Positions 55,801 to 64,000 of a DNA stretch of 64,000 nt are shown piece by piece. The DNA comes from Ruegeria atlantica. GTDB lineage: Bacteria; Pseudomonadota; Alphaproteobacteria; Rhodobacterales; Rhodobacteraceae. Where the stretch lies: NCBI RefSeq assembly GCF_013032005.1, contig NZ_WQBE01000002.1, positions 248,001 through 312,000 on the forward strand, read 5' to 3'. How positions within the stretch are numbered: the stretch's first letter is position 1; each line of letters starts with the position of its first letter. The notes beneath the pieces are model-generated. The model ran no database searches. It saw only the letters and a program-made list of their open reading frames with translations, and was not told where the DNA came from. The position numbers and the translations under genes are program-made.

Positions 55801-56216
55801 GCCTCCAAAGGAAATCGCCGCAATAGCGAAGCGCAGAATGAATGGATCGTCTGGATTTTTAGTCCACCCGGCGTTTCGATGGCGCGGGCAAACAGGGTGC
55901 GGGCCTGCGCCAGCCTGTCAGGGTCGATCACGCCCGGCACGCCTAGATCGGTCAGCTGCGCCAGCAAGCTGTCATCCCCTAGCATCGCCCATTCACCCAA
56001 CCGTTTGAACAACCGGTTCTGCATCTCGCTGGCGGCGGCTTTGGTGTATGTCAGGCAGAGGATATGTTGCGGCTGCACGCCACCCAGCAGCAACCGTGCC
56101 ACCCGGTCGGTCAGAACCCGCGTCTTGCCCGACCCCGCATTGGCCGCCAACCAGGTCGAGGCATCTGGGCGCGCCGCCTGCACCTGCCGCTCGGTTGCAT
56201 CATTGCGGGCGTTCAT
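52857..56216 (-). CDS. addA: Double-strand break repair helicase-nuclease subunit AddA
   Basis: A 1119-residue UvrD-type helicase with Walker A NAGSGKT at 26-32, DEAQDTSP, the helicase motifs and a C-terminal PD-(D/E)xK nuclease (V-I-D-F-K-S-N-T near 1055). With AddB it processes broken DNA ends for RecA loading, the alphaproteobacterial counterpart of RecBCD. It overlaps addB by ATGA. Confidence 0.95.
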   Translation of the reverse strand: MNARNDATERQVQAARPDASTWLAANAGSGKTRVLTDRVARLLLGGVQPQHILCLTYTKAAASEMQNRLFKRLGEWAMLGDDSLLAQLTDLGVPGVIDPDRLAQARTLFARAIETPGGLKIQTIHSFCASLLRRFPLEAGVSPQFSEMEDRAAALLREEIVEDFAEGAQAALIEDVARFVTDTGFDNLTAAVTHKRNLFSQPIEWPDLLQRFDLPDGFDENALLARVFLGGEVDLIRAILPALTESGGNNAKAAAKLAAFTEARIGSLPLLESVFLTGKSAKEPFTAKINSFPTKALREGVLAGHMPQLEALMLRIEAAREHRLALVAARKTHVLHRFAAAFLPEYERRKLLRGWLDFDDLILRARQVLNDPAVAEWVLYRLDGGIDHILVDEAQDTSPDQWDVVEKLAQEFTSGEGARSGVERTIFVVGDKKQSIYSFQGADPQAFDRMQQEFGRRLEESGSKLWDSTLEYSFRSSSAILSLVDILFENRAEAGFHKDSLHRAFKADLPGRVDLWPVVEKVDEDDDGDWTDPVDRPGARHHTVILAEQVARSIKTMIDTGETIPEDGDRPGTFVRRKVQPGDFLILVQRRSDLFAEIIRACKAEGLPIAGADRLKVGAELAVKDLAALLSFLATPEDSLSLATVLKSPLFGWGEQQLFDLAHRRQEQFLWAALRQRAEEFPETLGILNDLRGQIDFLRPYDLIERILTRHDGRRKLLGRLGAEAEDGINALLSQALAYERTDIPSLTGFLVWMQTDDLEIKRQMSGVGNMIRVMTVHGSKGLEAPIVILPDTGKRQAPRDAEIMVGEGTPLWKVPADASPALIAQARSEARAREENERLRLLYVALTRAEKWLIVGAAGDVGKDGTSWYQMVEAAMARAGAAQVPGSETLRLSHADWDALPLVEHVEPEIAATRLPNQFLSPASVPEQAPETLSPSDLGGAKALPGDTGHDEEAAKLRGTRLHLLLEHLPSVAPENWPQLCARVLPDMQQPDRQELLDEAQVVLAADHLKFVFAKNTLAEVPVTADLNGRRMHGVIDRLIVTEVDVQVIDFKSNTTVPDNPSTCPEGLLRQMGAYAQALAQIYPGRQVRTAILWTRTADLMWLPHDLVTDALTRTQIS

Positions 56217-59140
56217 TTCAACACCTCGGGTGTGGTTTTGTCAGTGCGGTCCCATTCGCCGAACCGGGCGAGGTGGTCATAGTCGCCAACATCCGTGTCC
56301 TTGTGCAGCATCCGGCGCGCGGTGAAGCCTTGATCAGGCTCTAAATAGGCAGATACCAGCTCTTTCAGCTCGGTCAGAACCTTGTCAGGCGGCTCCTTGG
56401 CCAATGGGGCCGCGACCTCTTTGTAAGTACCGCCCATGCCGATGAATACAGCCTCGGCAACCGGTAACGGATCGATGCCTTCGATGGCGCCCTGCTCGGC
56501 CATGGCGGCCTCGATCAGCAATTGTTTGTCGAACTTGGCTTGCTGGCTTTCGGTCGGAGGCGTGCCGGTCTTGTAATCCACGATCCGCAGCGCGCCACGG
56601 CTGTTGTGATCGATTCGGTCGGCTCGTCCGGCGATGGTGAAATCCAGTGGCGATAGCACCAGCTTCATCGCGGCCTCAAACGCCACTGGCCCGCCATCGC
56701 CACGTCGGGCGGTTTCAGCGGTGAGGAAGTCATCGGCAATCCGCTCAAGCCGTGCCAGCCACAGTTTGCGGGCGGTCGGCCACGCGACATGCTGGTCCAA
56801 CAGCGTCTCAGCGCGTTTCAGGAAATTCTCGCGTGTCAGCAAAGCGCTGTCCAAAACACTGTCCTTGACGAAATGTTCAAGGATTTCGTGGATGACGATC
56901 CCGCGCAGCAAAGCGTCTGGTGCCTGGACCATGGGGTCCAGTGGCCGCAAGCGCAGCACATGTTTGGCGTAGATCGCATAGGGATCGCGGATCAGGCGTT
57001 TGATTTCGGTCACGCTCAGACGGCGTGGGCGTGCGGTGACCGGCGGGCGCGGCGATGGGCGCGCGGCCGGTTCGATCTTCGGCGCGACCTCAAGCTGTTC
57101 CGACCAACGCAGCCATTGCTTGCCACGAGCGCGCATTGAAGCCAGCGCTTCGGGACCACCCTGCCCCGGCAAGCCCTGCAACAGGTTCGTCATCCGGTTC
57201 AGCCAGCGCGATGGCACGGTTTCCGCGTCATCGGATCGGGTTGCGCGGGTCAACCAGACCTCGGGCGCTCCGACGGCTTGTTGGAAATCATGCGCTGACA
57301 GGCCAATGCGGCGTTCGGGCAGCAACAGCCCCGCCTTGTCGCGCATCTGTCGGTTCAGCCATGGGTCAGGTGCTGCGGCCTCGGGCCAGCTGCCTTCATT
57401 TAGGCCGCCCAGAATCAACAGATCAGCGCCCTGAACCCGGGCCTCAAGCGTTCCCCAGATCATGATATGCGGATGTGGCGCGTCCCGGTCGCGAACCTCT
57501 TCCCCCGCCAGCAGCGCGCCCAGCAGGTCGGCGAAATCATGGGCCGTCATCGGGCCGCCATGTTCGGCCTCGTCCTCAAGCGCGGTCAGAATTGACAACG
57601 CCTTTTGGCCCGCATTCTTGTCCCACAGCGTTCCGGCGTCGCCTTCACTACCGGCCGATATCGCCTCGGCCAGATTGCGCAGGCGGGTCACCCATTCGGA
57701 TAGAGGTAATTCACCCGTCACGTGCTGGTCGCAGAATTGCGCCACCAGCCATTGCATCCACTGCTCTGGCACCTCTTTGCGGATGGTAAAAGCGGCTAGG
57801 CTGGCGCTTTCGGGGAACGGAGGGCCGTGTCGCCGCAAATCCAGTTCCAGATCACGGGTATGCAGCAGATGCGCACCGCGATCGCCGCCATCGTGGCAAA
57901 GCGGATGTTTCAGCAGGGTCAGCAGCGCCTCGCCCTCGAGCCTCCGGGCGAACAGCCCAGCCACATGGCGCAGAAACCGGCCCGGAGGCGATAGCTGCAA
58001 TGGCAGACCCGCACTGTCATCCGGCAGGATGTTCCACCGATCCAATGCGGCGCTGACCTGACGAGTCAGCATCCGATCAGGTGTGATCAACGCGGCGGTC
58101 TGGCCGGTTTCTGCCGCTTCACGCAGACGCAGGGCAATGGCCAATGCCTCGGCGCGGGGGGATTGCGCCTCAACCAGGGTGAGGTCCTTGGTGGCGCCAT
58201 CCAGATCGGTTAGCTGGGGGCCTTCGGACATCCAGGCATCAGTGATCGGCGCTGGGCGTAATGCCAGTGAAATCAGCCGATTACGGGCAGGGGACGGGGC
58301 AGGGTTGTTCGTCCAACGTTCGATCTGCCTCGGCTGTATCTCAAGCCGGGTCATCAGTTTTCGGAACCGGTATTGCGGGTGATCTTCTGAGGCTAGCGCA
58401 TCGTCCAATCCCTGCCAGACATGGTCAGGCTGATCGAAATCGTAACCAGGCAGGATCAGCGCCCCTTGCGGCAGGCGAGCGACGGCCTCCATCAGCATCA
58501 ATGTGGTGCCACGCGAGCCGGTAGAGCCCGCAAGGATTACCGGATGCTGCGGAGGTGCCACCTGCCAGCGATCAATCAGATTTTCCACCACACGTCGTTG
58601 CCGCGCCTGCGCGTCCAAAGCATCAGGGCCAGAGTCAATAAAATGGTCAGCAATCACTATAAAGGCCTGCGCACGCGCCCAGTGGCCAGACATGTCGCTG
58701 ACATCCAGCTGCCGGATCGCGTCTGGCGAAACACCTTCGCCCTGCATTTCGTCAATCAGCGCCGCCAGACTGTCGGACAGATCGAACAATGAGGATCGCG
58801 CAGCGAGATCAGGCTGTTGCTCCAGGAGCTTGGCAATCAGCTGCGTCAGCTCCAGCCTGCGTCGCAATGCGGGGATGGCGGGCGGGATTTGCGCCAGATC
58901 GACGCTTTCGCCCAGATCGGTCACCAGCGATAGGCGTGGCAATAGGCAGGCCGAGCCCTGATCGAACAGATCGCGTACGCGCCGGGCCATACGGCGCGTG
59001 TTGACAACCAGTTGGACCCAGGCCAGCGCCTCGGGCGATTGGTCACTGGCGCGTTGACGCAGGCCATCCACCAGAGCCTTTGGAAAATCTGCGCCCGGAG
59101 GCACGGCAAAGACGCGAGGCGCGGCGCTGGGTTCAAACAT
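56213..59140 (-). CDS. addB: Double-strand break repair nuclease subunit AddB
   Basis: A 975-residue partner of AddA with a C-terminal nuclease domain containing I-V-D-Y-K-T-G-T near 857. Its N-terminal helicase-like part has a degenerate loop (A-G-S-T-G-S-R-G-T) in place of a clean Walker A. I chose the ATG at 59140; TTG 59146 is closer to the GAGGGG but would only add two residues. It overlaps murU by 8 bp. Confidence 0.94.
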   Translation of the reverse strand: MFEPSAAPRVFAVPPGADFPKALVDGLRQRASDQSPEALAWVQLVVNTRRMARRVRDLFDQGSACLLPRLSLVTDLGESVDLAQIPPAIPALRRRLELTQLIAKLLEQQPDLAARSSLFDLSDSLAALIDEMQGEGVSPDAIRQLDVSDMSGHWARAQAFIVIADHFIDSGPDALDAQARQRRVVENLIDRWQVAPPQHPVILAGSTGSRGTTLMLMEAVARLPQGALILPGYDFDQPDHVWQGLDDALASEDHPQYRFRKLMTRLEIQPRQIERWTNNPAPSPARNRLISLALRPAPITDAWMSEGPQLTDLDGATKDLTLVEAQSPRAEALAIALRLREAAETGQTAALITPDRMLTRQVSAALDRWNILPDDSAGLPLQLSPPGRFLRHVAGLFARRLEGEALLTLLKHPLCHDGGDRGAHLLHTRDLELDLRRHGPPFPESASLAAFTIRKEVPEQWMQWLVAQFCDQHVTGELPLSEWVTRLRNLAEAISAGSEGDAGTLWDKNAGQKALSILTALEDEAEHGGPMTAHDFADLLGALLAGEEVRDRDAPHPHIMIWGTLEARVQGADLLILGGLNEGSWPEAAAPDPWLNRQMRDKAGLLLPERRIGLSAHDFQQAVGAPEVWLTRATRSDDAETVPSRWLNRMTNLLQGLPGQGGPEALASMRARGKQWLRWSEQLEVAPKIEPAARPSPRPPVTARPRRLSVTEIKRLIRDPYAIYAKHVLRLRPLDPMVQAPDALLRGIVIHEILEHFVKDSVLDSALLTRENFLKRAETLLDQHVAWPTARKLWLARLERIADDFLTAETARRGDGGPVAFEAAMKLVLSPLDFTIAGRADRIDHNSRGALRIVDYKTGTPPTESQQAKFDKQLLIEAAMAEQGAIEGIDPLPVAEAVFIGMGGTYKEVAAPLAKEPPDKVLTELKELVSAYLEPDQGFTARRMLHKDTDVGDYDHLARFGEWDRTDKTTPEVLK

Positions 59141-59819
59141 CGGCAATTAGCCCCTCGGCCAGGGCAATCCCCTCGGGGCGGCCCACGTCGCACCAGCGAC
59201 CGGGGTAGGTGGCCGCAAACAGACGGCCCTGTTTGTGCATCTGATCCCACAGCAAGTTCAGCGAAAATGCCTGTTCCGATATGGCTGCCAGCCCTTCGGT
59301 CTTGATGATTTGCGCCCCGCCATAGACCAATCCGGGGCCACGGGTGATCCGGCCCTCGGCATCTGCCGTGAAATCGCCCGGTCCGGCATGCCCGATGGTC
59401 TGGGCGATGGGAACACACATAAGCAGCGCATCCATTCGGTTGGGGTCCCACGCTTTGCGCAAAAGGGTTAGAGGGTTCGGCCCGGACCAGATTGCATCCG
59501 TATTCAAGGTAAATACCGGATCCTGCCCCAGTAGGGGCAGAGCAGCACGCAGCCCACCGCCTGTTTCCAGAATTTCCGGCTCTTCCAAAGAGGTCAGCAC
59601 GCCCTTGGGGGTCAGATGCGCTGCAAGCTGGTCGGGCAAATAATGCAGGTTAGCAACCACTCGATCAGCGGGCAGATCGTCCGTCAGATCCAGCGTGTGA
59701 TCGATCAGCGGGCGGCCTGCGACCTCGATCAGGGGTTTGGGCCGGTCTTTGGTCAAAGTGCCCATACGGGTGCCAAACCCGGCGGCAAACAACATCACGG
59801 CGTCGGGGTGTCGGGTCAT
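59133..59819 (-). CDS. murU: N-acetylmuramate alpha-1-phosphate uridylyltransferase
   Basis: A 228-residue nucleotidyltransferase with the signature AAGFGTRMGTLTKDRPKPL near 12-30. With AmgK (the gene just before it) it converts MurNAc-alpha-1-P to UDP-MurNAc, a cell-wall recycling route known from Pseudomonas and Caulobacter; I infer the same here from the gene pair. A generic sugar-phosphate nucleotidyltransferase is the alternative. Confidence 0.85.
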   Translation of the reverse strand: MTRHPDAVMLFAAGFGTRMGTLTKDRPKPLIEVAGRPLIDHTLDLTDDLPADRVVANLHYLPDQLAAHLTPKGVLTSLEEPEILETGGGLRAALPLLGQDPVFTLNTDAIWSGPNPLTLLRKAWDPNRMDALLMCVPIAQTIGHAGPGDFTADAEGRITRGPGLVYGGAQIIKTEGLAAISEQAFSLNLLWDQMHKQGRLFAATYPGRWCDVGRPEGIALAEGLIADV

Positions 59820-60820
59820 GTCTGTCTGAGCCTGTCCAGGTTTTCCGGGGTTGGGGCTGGCAGGGCGCCGCGAAGAAGATCAGCAACAGAGACCAGCGCA
59901 GGATGGTCCAGATCGCGCATCAGATGCGCCCATGTGGCCGGGATCAGATCGATGTATTGCGGTTTTCCATAGTCCACCCCCAATCGGGCGAACACGCCCA
60001 GAATGCGCAGGTTTCGTTGCGCACCTAACACGGCGTAGGCAGTGCGAAAGTCATGATCCTTTTCGCCGGTTGCATCGATGTATCGGTTTACCATCCGCAT
60101 CTCGGTCCCCGGTGCTACATCACGGCGCACATCTTGCAACATCGACACGAGGTCATAGGCCGGGTGGCCCAGCATCGCGGTCTGGAAATCCAGCAATCCC
60201 ACCCGCTTGACCCCGTCACGGTCCGGCAACCAGATCATATTTTCCGCGTGATAGTCACGTTGGATCACCACTTTGCGGCCCGAGGTTTCTTGGTGCAAAA
60301 TATCCGCAAAGCGGTTTTCAAACCGTATCCGAGCGTCTGCATCATGTTCCCCCAATACCGCTTGGGCGTATTTGGTGAAGGACAACGCAGCCAATTCGGT
60401 CATCATCGTCGGATCATAAGACGGCAGTGACAGGGTAGGTGCCTTGTGCAGCTCGATCAGAACGTCGGTTGCAGCCTCATACAGCTCGCGCTCCATCCGA
60501 GGGTTTTGCCTAAGGACGCGGGCGAACAGATCATCGCCCAGATCCTCCAGCAACAGAAAGCCGAATTCTGTGTCCTCGGCATAGATTTCGGGTGCGCTAA
60601 GCCCGATTTCCCGCAGATAGTTGGCCATGCGGACAAAAGCCTCAACCGGTTCGGCCTTGCCCGGAGGTGAGTCCATGAAAACAGCCGTGCGGCCAGTATC
60701 GGGATCGGTCAAACGTTCGTACCGGCGGTTCGAGGCATCCCCGGCCAGCGGTGCGCGCGTGGCGTTGGACCATGGTGTTTGTGCAATCAGCGCCTCGGCC
60801 AGCACAGCCCGGTTCGTCAT
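59816..60820 (-). CDS. amgK: Anomeric MurNAc/GlcNAc kinase AmgK (aminoglycoside phosphotransferase family)
   Basis: A 334-residue APH-fold kinase: G-D-A-S-N-R-R-Y at 27-34, catalytic loop Q-R-D-Y-H-A-E-N near 190 and the metal-binding L-L-D-F-Q. Together with MurU it recycles MurNAc. I chose the ATG at 60820, which overlaps the tsaE stop as ATGA; a longer frame to 60862 exists. Confidence 0.87.
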   Translation of the reverse strand: MTNRAVLAEALIAQTPWSNATRAPLAGDASNRRYERLTDPDTGRTAVFMDSPPGKAEPVEAFVRMANYLREIGLSAPEIYAEDTEFGFLLLEDLGDDLFARVLRQNPRMERELYEAATDVLIELHKAPTLSLPSYDPTMMTELAALSFTKYAQAVLGEHDADARIRFENRFADILHQETSGRKVVIQRDYHAENMIWLPDRDGVKRVGLLDFQTAMLGHPAYDLVSMLQDVRRDVAPGTEMRMVNRYIDATGEKDHDFRTAYAVLGAQRNLRILGVFARLGVDYGKPQYIDLIPATWAHLMRDLDHPALVSVADLLRGALPAPTPENLDRLRQT

Positions 60821-61290
60821 GCGGCACTCTCCAGTATTTGGGGCCATTTCGGATCGGACCACGAAAGGGTCAGATATCGCAAACCCGTCGTGTTAGGGTC
60901 TGTTTTCAAATGCAAGGTCAGGGCGGTGGCAGGGGTCAGCGGACCCAGCTTGTCCGGCCATTCAATCAGGCAAATGGCAGTTTCAAAAGCGTCGGACAGC
61001 CCCAGTTCTTCGATCTCTTCCAAGGCGCTTAGCCGGTACAGATCGCAGTGCCAGATCTCGCCAGGTAGGGTGTCATAGGCTTGTACCAGCGTGAAGGTGG
61101 GCGAAGGCACGTCCTCGGGCACAGACATCAGTGATTGGATCAGGCTGCGCGCAAAATGGGTCTTACCGCTGCCGATCTCACCCTCAAGCAACAAGATGTC
61201 GCCAGGGCGCAATTTTGCACCCAGCCGTGCGGCCAGATCGGCGGTTTCTTCGGGCGAATTCAGGGTGATCGAACGGGCGTGCAACGTCAT
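60817..61290 (-). CDS. tsaE: tRNA t6A biosynthesis ATPase TsaE
   Basis: A 157-residue P-loop protein with GEIGSGKT at 37-44 and the later H-C-D-L-Y-R-L. It assists the TsaB-TsaD complex in making t6A37 in tRNAs. It heads the overlapped series tsaE-amgK-murU-addB-addA, so these genes share a transcript. Confidence 0.93.
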   Translation of the reverse strand: MTLHARSITLNSPEETADLAARLGAKLRPGDILLLEGEIGSGKTHFARSLIQSLMSVPEDVPSPTFTLVQAYDTLPGEIWHCDLYRLSALEEIEELGLSDAFETAICLIEWPDKLGPLTPATALTLHLKTDPNTTGLRYLTLSWSDPKWPQILESAA

Positions 61291-61331
61291 GGCGCCACAA
61301 TGACCTTACGCCCGGGCGGCTGCAACCCGGT

Positions 61332-62837
61332 TCAGGCGCTGATTTGACGGATCGGCAGGGTTGACGGCGCATCCTCGACCGAGAACCGCACAATCGTTGC
61401 GCCGTTCTGCATGGGACTGACCGTACAGGACAGTTGGGTGCCGTTACGCAGCTTTAGGTCGTTGGACCATTCAGCACGGTTGTCGCGCATTTCCACGAAA
61501 TCGCGAATCTCGCCTAGGATCGGTGAGGCAACGCATTGTTCCTGCCAGCCACGCGTCACATCCAGCACGGAATCCGGTTCGAACCCGGCCTCACCAGAAT
61601 CCCCCCACAATTGTTGATAGGCGCGGTTGGTAAAAGCCAGTGTTCCGTCATCACCAAACACCGCGATGGCATCGGCCAACTTATCCAGAACCGATTGCAT
61701 CAGATCCATTTCCGAGCGGAAGCGCCGGGTCAGGGTAATCTCGGCCGTGATATCTTCGAACAGAAAAGCCACGGCGCCGTCGGGATGGGGCCGCCCGCTG
61801 ACCGAATATACTGACCCCGAGGGCAGCGACCAGGTTTCCTGGTAATTCCCGTCCTCGGCCGCTTCGAGCAGGTCGTTCATCTGGTTGCGCCACCCGCGAT
61901 AATTCTTGGGTTCCGGCATCATGTGTTGATCCCGCAGCCGGTCAAAAAAGCTGGACAGACTGGGGCGGCAACTGAGGAAATCCGGGGGCAGGGTGGTCAA
62001 ATCGATCAGCGCCGGGTTGAACAAGGCCAGTTGTCGGTTGCGGTCAAATATGGCCAGCCCGATAGACAATTGAGCAAAGGTTTTCGTCATGGTCTGGACG
62101 AACTTGCGCTGAGCGGTCTCTGCGGCAACGATGGCATTGATATCGACGGCATAGCACAGGTGCCCCTCGGGGTGATCCACCAGAGTCAGGTCGAACCACA
62201 GCTTGTTGCCGCTGCCTTCGGACGAAATTGAGATGCGGCTTTTTGCCCCCAACCGAGCGTCTTCATCAGCGCCGGGGAACATCGGTGCGGTCAAATCAGT
62301 ATCCTGACCGCGGACCTTGCGCACAAGTGAGACATAGGCGGCGTTGCACCAGCGCACGTTACCTTGATGATCCAGCAGCCAAACCGGATAGGGAGCCTGT
62401 TCCATCGCCAGCCGGATCGGGTCTTGGGGGTCGCGCTGCACCGGGTCGGGGCGGTCGGTACTGTCGCGCAGTTGCACCCGCACGATCCCGTCGATCCATT
62501 CACACAGGACATCGCGTTCGATGGTGCAGTCGATGGCAGGAATGACCAGGGTACCTTCGCGTCGAATACGGTCTGGTGTTTCCGGAAAGGTCGGAAAGTC
62601 CCGTTGCAGCAGGCGGCGCAGATCAGGCCAGTCGCGGACTGCCTGAAACCCTTCCAGAGAAATATCGGAATGGCTGATAAGGCGGTCCTCATCGAACAGA
62701 AACACCGCATCGAACAGCGACGCGGGTGAGGACAGACCGAAACTATCGCCCCGCTGCCGACGACGGGGCAAAAGCCATTGCACCGCCAGGCTGGCGGATA
62801 CTAGGCTGATAGCGGCCAGAATGATCCAGTCGACCAT
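61332..62837 (-). CDS. PAS-domain membrane protein without kinase output
   Basis: A 501-residue protein with one N-terminal membrane helix (about 5-22), then PAS-like modules (around 140-230, 255-375 and 380-480, PAS_7-like by W-x-x-N-x-x and L-D-V-T-R-G patterns). No HisKA, HATPase, GGDEF or EAL domain follows, which is unusual for such a sensor. It lies 41 bp before tsaE and 64 bp after regB on the same strand, so it may act with RegB or another kinase as an input protein. Confidence 0.8.
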   Translation of the reverse strand: MVDWIILAAISLVSASLAVQWLLPRRRQRGDSFGLSSPASLFDAVFLFDEDRLISHSDISLEGFQAVRDWPDLRRLLQRDFPTFPETPDRIRREGTLVIPAIDCTIERDVLCEWIDGIVRVQLRDSTDRPDPVQRDPQDPIRLAMEQAPYPVWLLDHQGNVRWCNAAYVSLVRKVRGQDTDLTAPMFPGADEDARLGAKSRISISSEGSGNKLWFDLTLVDHPEGHLCYAVDINAIVAAETAQRKFVQTMTKTFAQLSIGLAIFDRNRQLALFNPALIDLTTLPPDFLSCRPSLSSFFDRLRDQHMMPEPKNYRGWRNQMNDLLEAAEDGNYQETWSLPSGSVYSVSGRPHPDGAVAFLFEDITAEITLTRRFRSEMDLMQSVLDKLADAIAVFGDDGTLAFTNRAYQQLWGDSGEAGFEPDSVLDVTRGWQEQCVASPILGEIRDFVEMRDNRAEWSNDLKLRNGTQLSCTVSPMQNGATIVRFSVEDAPSTLPIRQISA

Positions 62838-62901
62838 GCTCTCCTCGGTACTGACATCACGAGAAGGAACTATGCGCGTTAATGGTTAACGGGGTCTTAA
62901 C

Positions 62902-64000
62902 TCAGACCTGGATACGCTGGTTCGCACCCGACGGGACAGGCGTGTCGCCGGTTTGCGCGTCGATCAGATTTCGCGGCCAGGAAACCTGTACGATTGCGCC
63001 CCGCCGGTCTTTTTTGTCGCTCAGGTTCTGATAGGGATCTGACCCGTTGGCGAATTGAAGCTCTGCCCCGCTGCGTTCCAGCAGGGTTTTGGCAATGAAC
63101 AACCCCAGCCCCATGCCTTCATACCCCGGGCGGGTACGCTGATCGGATTCGGCCCGGCGGCGGCGCATGAAGGGATCACCGATACGGCCAATCATCTGCG
63201 ATGGGTACCCGCGCCCGTCATCCATGATGTTGATAGTGATCTGGTCTGTGGTCCATTCGGCCTCGACCCAGACATTGGCGCGGGCGAAATCCACCGCGTT
63301 CTGGATCAGGTTGCGCAGCCCGTGAATGATCTCGGGCTTGCGCAGGATCGAGGGTTGCTGAACATCTCCGTCCCCGGCAGGCCCTTCGTCAAAATGCACC
63401 GCCTTGCCCCGGTGAATATGCGGCTCGGCGGCTTCATGCACCACGGTGGACAGGGGGGCTTGCCGTAGATGTAGGTCGTCTTTGCCAGCACGGCCCATAT
63501 CGCGCAGGATATCGCGGCAGCGATTGGCCTGTTCGCGGATCAGTGCGGCATCGTCTTTCAGGTCGGGGCGGTCATCCAGCTCTTCGATAAGCTCGGAACT
63601 GGTCAGCTTGATCGTGGCCAATGGCGTTCCCAGTTCATGCGCGGCGGCGGCGACCACACCGCCCAGATCGGTCAGCTTCTGTTCGCGCGCCAGGGCCATG
63701 TGGGTGGCTGCAAGCGCTTCGGACATGGATCGGACCTCGGAACTGACGCGGTGTGAGTAGGCGCCAATGAACACGATTGCGATCACGATCGCGGCCCAGT
63801 TTCCGAATAACAACATGTCGGGGATCAGCAACGCCTCGCCCTGCTCCGTGCGCAGCGGCAGATGAAACTCAGCAAGCAAGGATGCCACAACAATCGCAAC
63901 ACCCCCCACGATCAGGGTTGAACGCGTACTCATTACGTTGGCCGAAATGGTCACCGGCCCCAGCAGAAGCAACGCAAACGGGTTGTTCAGACCACCGGTC
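62902..64000 (-). CDS. regB: Redox sensor histidine kinase RegB (PrrB), 5' end outside window
   Basis: 366 complete codons are visible and the reading frame runs through the window edge, so the N-terminus is missing. The segment starts with the quinone-binding heptad GGLNNPF (codons at 63976-63996), then membrane helices and the H-box A-A-A-H-E-L-G-T-P (phospho-His codon 63637-63639). The redox-active Cys of the R-C-R-D-I-L box (codon 63517-63519) and a HATPase domain with G-Y-E-G-M-G-L-G-L-F follow. With RegA it controls respiration and other redox-linked genes when the quinone pool is reduced. The regA/senC side would lie beyond 64000. Confidence 0.93.
   Translation of the reverse strand, partial: TGGLNNPFALLLLGPVTISANVMSTRSTLIVGGVAIVVASLLAEFHLPLRTEQGEALLIPDMLLFGNWAAIVIAIVFIGAYSHRVSSEVRSMSEALAATHMALAREQKLTDLGGVVAAAAHELGTPLATIKLTSSELIEELDDRPDLKDDAALIREQANRCRDILRDMGRAGKDDLHLRQAPLSTVVHEAAEPHIHRGKAVHFDEGPAGDGDVQQPSILRKPEIIHGLRNLIQNAVDFARANVWVEAEWTTDQITINIMDDGRGYPSQMIGRIGDPFMRRRRAESDQRTRPGYEGMGLGLFIAKTLLERSGAELQFANGSDPYQNLSDKKDRRGAIVQVSWPRNLIDAQTGDTPVPSGANQRIQV

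Noticed and set aside
1..64000. Mobile elements, prophage, CRISPR arrays, tRNA or rRNA genes
   Set aside because: No transposase or integrase genes, no direct-repeat arrays and no non-coding gap with a tRNA-like cloverleaf were found; gaps are too short apart from the origin candidate.

Overview
The window is ordinary single-copy chromosomal sequence of a GC-rich alphaproteobacterium, very probably a marine Rhodobacteraceae (Roseobacter-group, Ruegeria/Phaeobacter-like). The reasons are the parB-parA-rsmG-mnmG-mnmE-rho-hemJ block facing maf-aroE-coaE-dnaQ-secB across an AT-rich gap, a RegB-type redox kinase with the GGxxNPF quinone motif, a GT14-type glycosyltransferase with a long second module, and a NaChBac-type sodium channel with a TLESWS filter. 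Both ends are cut inside genes. I see no rRNA, tRNA, CRISPR, insertion sequence or prophage.

Layout. 1-4.6 kb: a surface-glycan-like cluster (two paralogous family-2 glycosyltransferases, a GT14-like branching enzyme, a two-module sulfotransferase). 4.6-11 kb, minus strand: L,D-transpeptidase, sodium channel, RNA m5U methyltransferase and a two-gene ABC exporter. 11-17.3 kb: cca, two NUDIX enzymes, Hsp33, a response-regulator phosphatase facing an Hpt protein, and ilvA. 17.4-24.3 kb: an unknown membrane protein, argG, DUF1810, an SCP2-like protein, exported MsrA, a ribokinase-like sugar kinase, and malic enzyme. 24.3-31.6 kb: mutS, grpE/hrcA, rph-rdgB-hemW and a DUF454 protein. 31.6-38.9 kb, minus strand: the partition and tRNA-modification block, with two perfect parS sites inside rsmG and mnmG, then rho and hemJ.

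38.94-39.34 kb is the best candidate for the chromosomal replication origin. It is AT-rich, has several DnaA-box-like sites and a perfect IHF consensus match, and flanking genes point away from it on both sides. 39.3-45.5 kb runs mostly on the plus strand: maf, aroE, coaE, dnaQ, then secB and fxsA on minus, then a Tim44-like protein, mltA and an Smr protein. 45.5-51.3 kb: an MFS transporter and lipoprotein hydrolase, and hslU and hslV separated by an opposed MFS gene. 51.3-64 kb: a DUF1127 protein, a tandem Lin0512 pair, trxA, and a tightly overlapped tsaE-amgK-murU-addB-addA operon, followed by a PAS-domain protein and the start-truncated regB.

Functionally, most genes are housekeeping: replication and segregation control around the origin, tRNA/rRNA modification, protein quality control (grpE/hrcA, Hsp33, HslVU, SecB), DNA repair (MutS, AddAB) and cell-wall recycling (AmgK/MurU, MltA, YkuD). 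I do not see a clear undescribed multi-gene system. The least explained parts are the glycosyltransferase/sulfotransferase cluster, the Lin0512 tandem pair, the response-regulator/Hpt pair and the kinase-less PAS protein.
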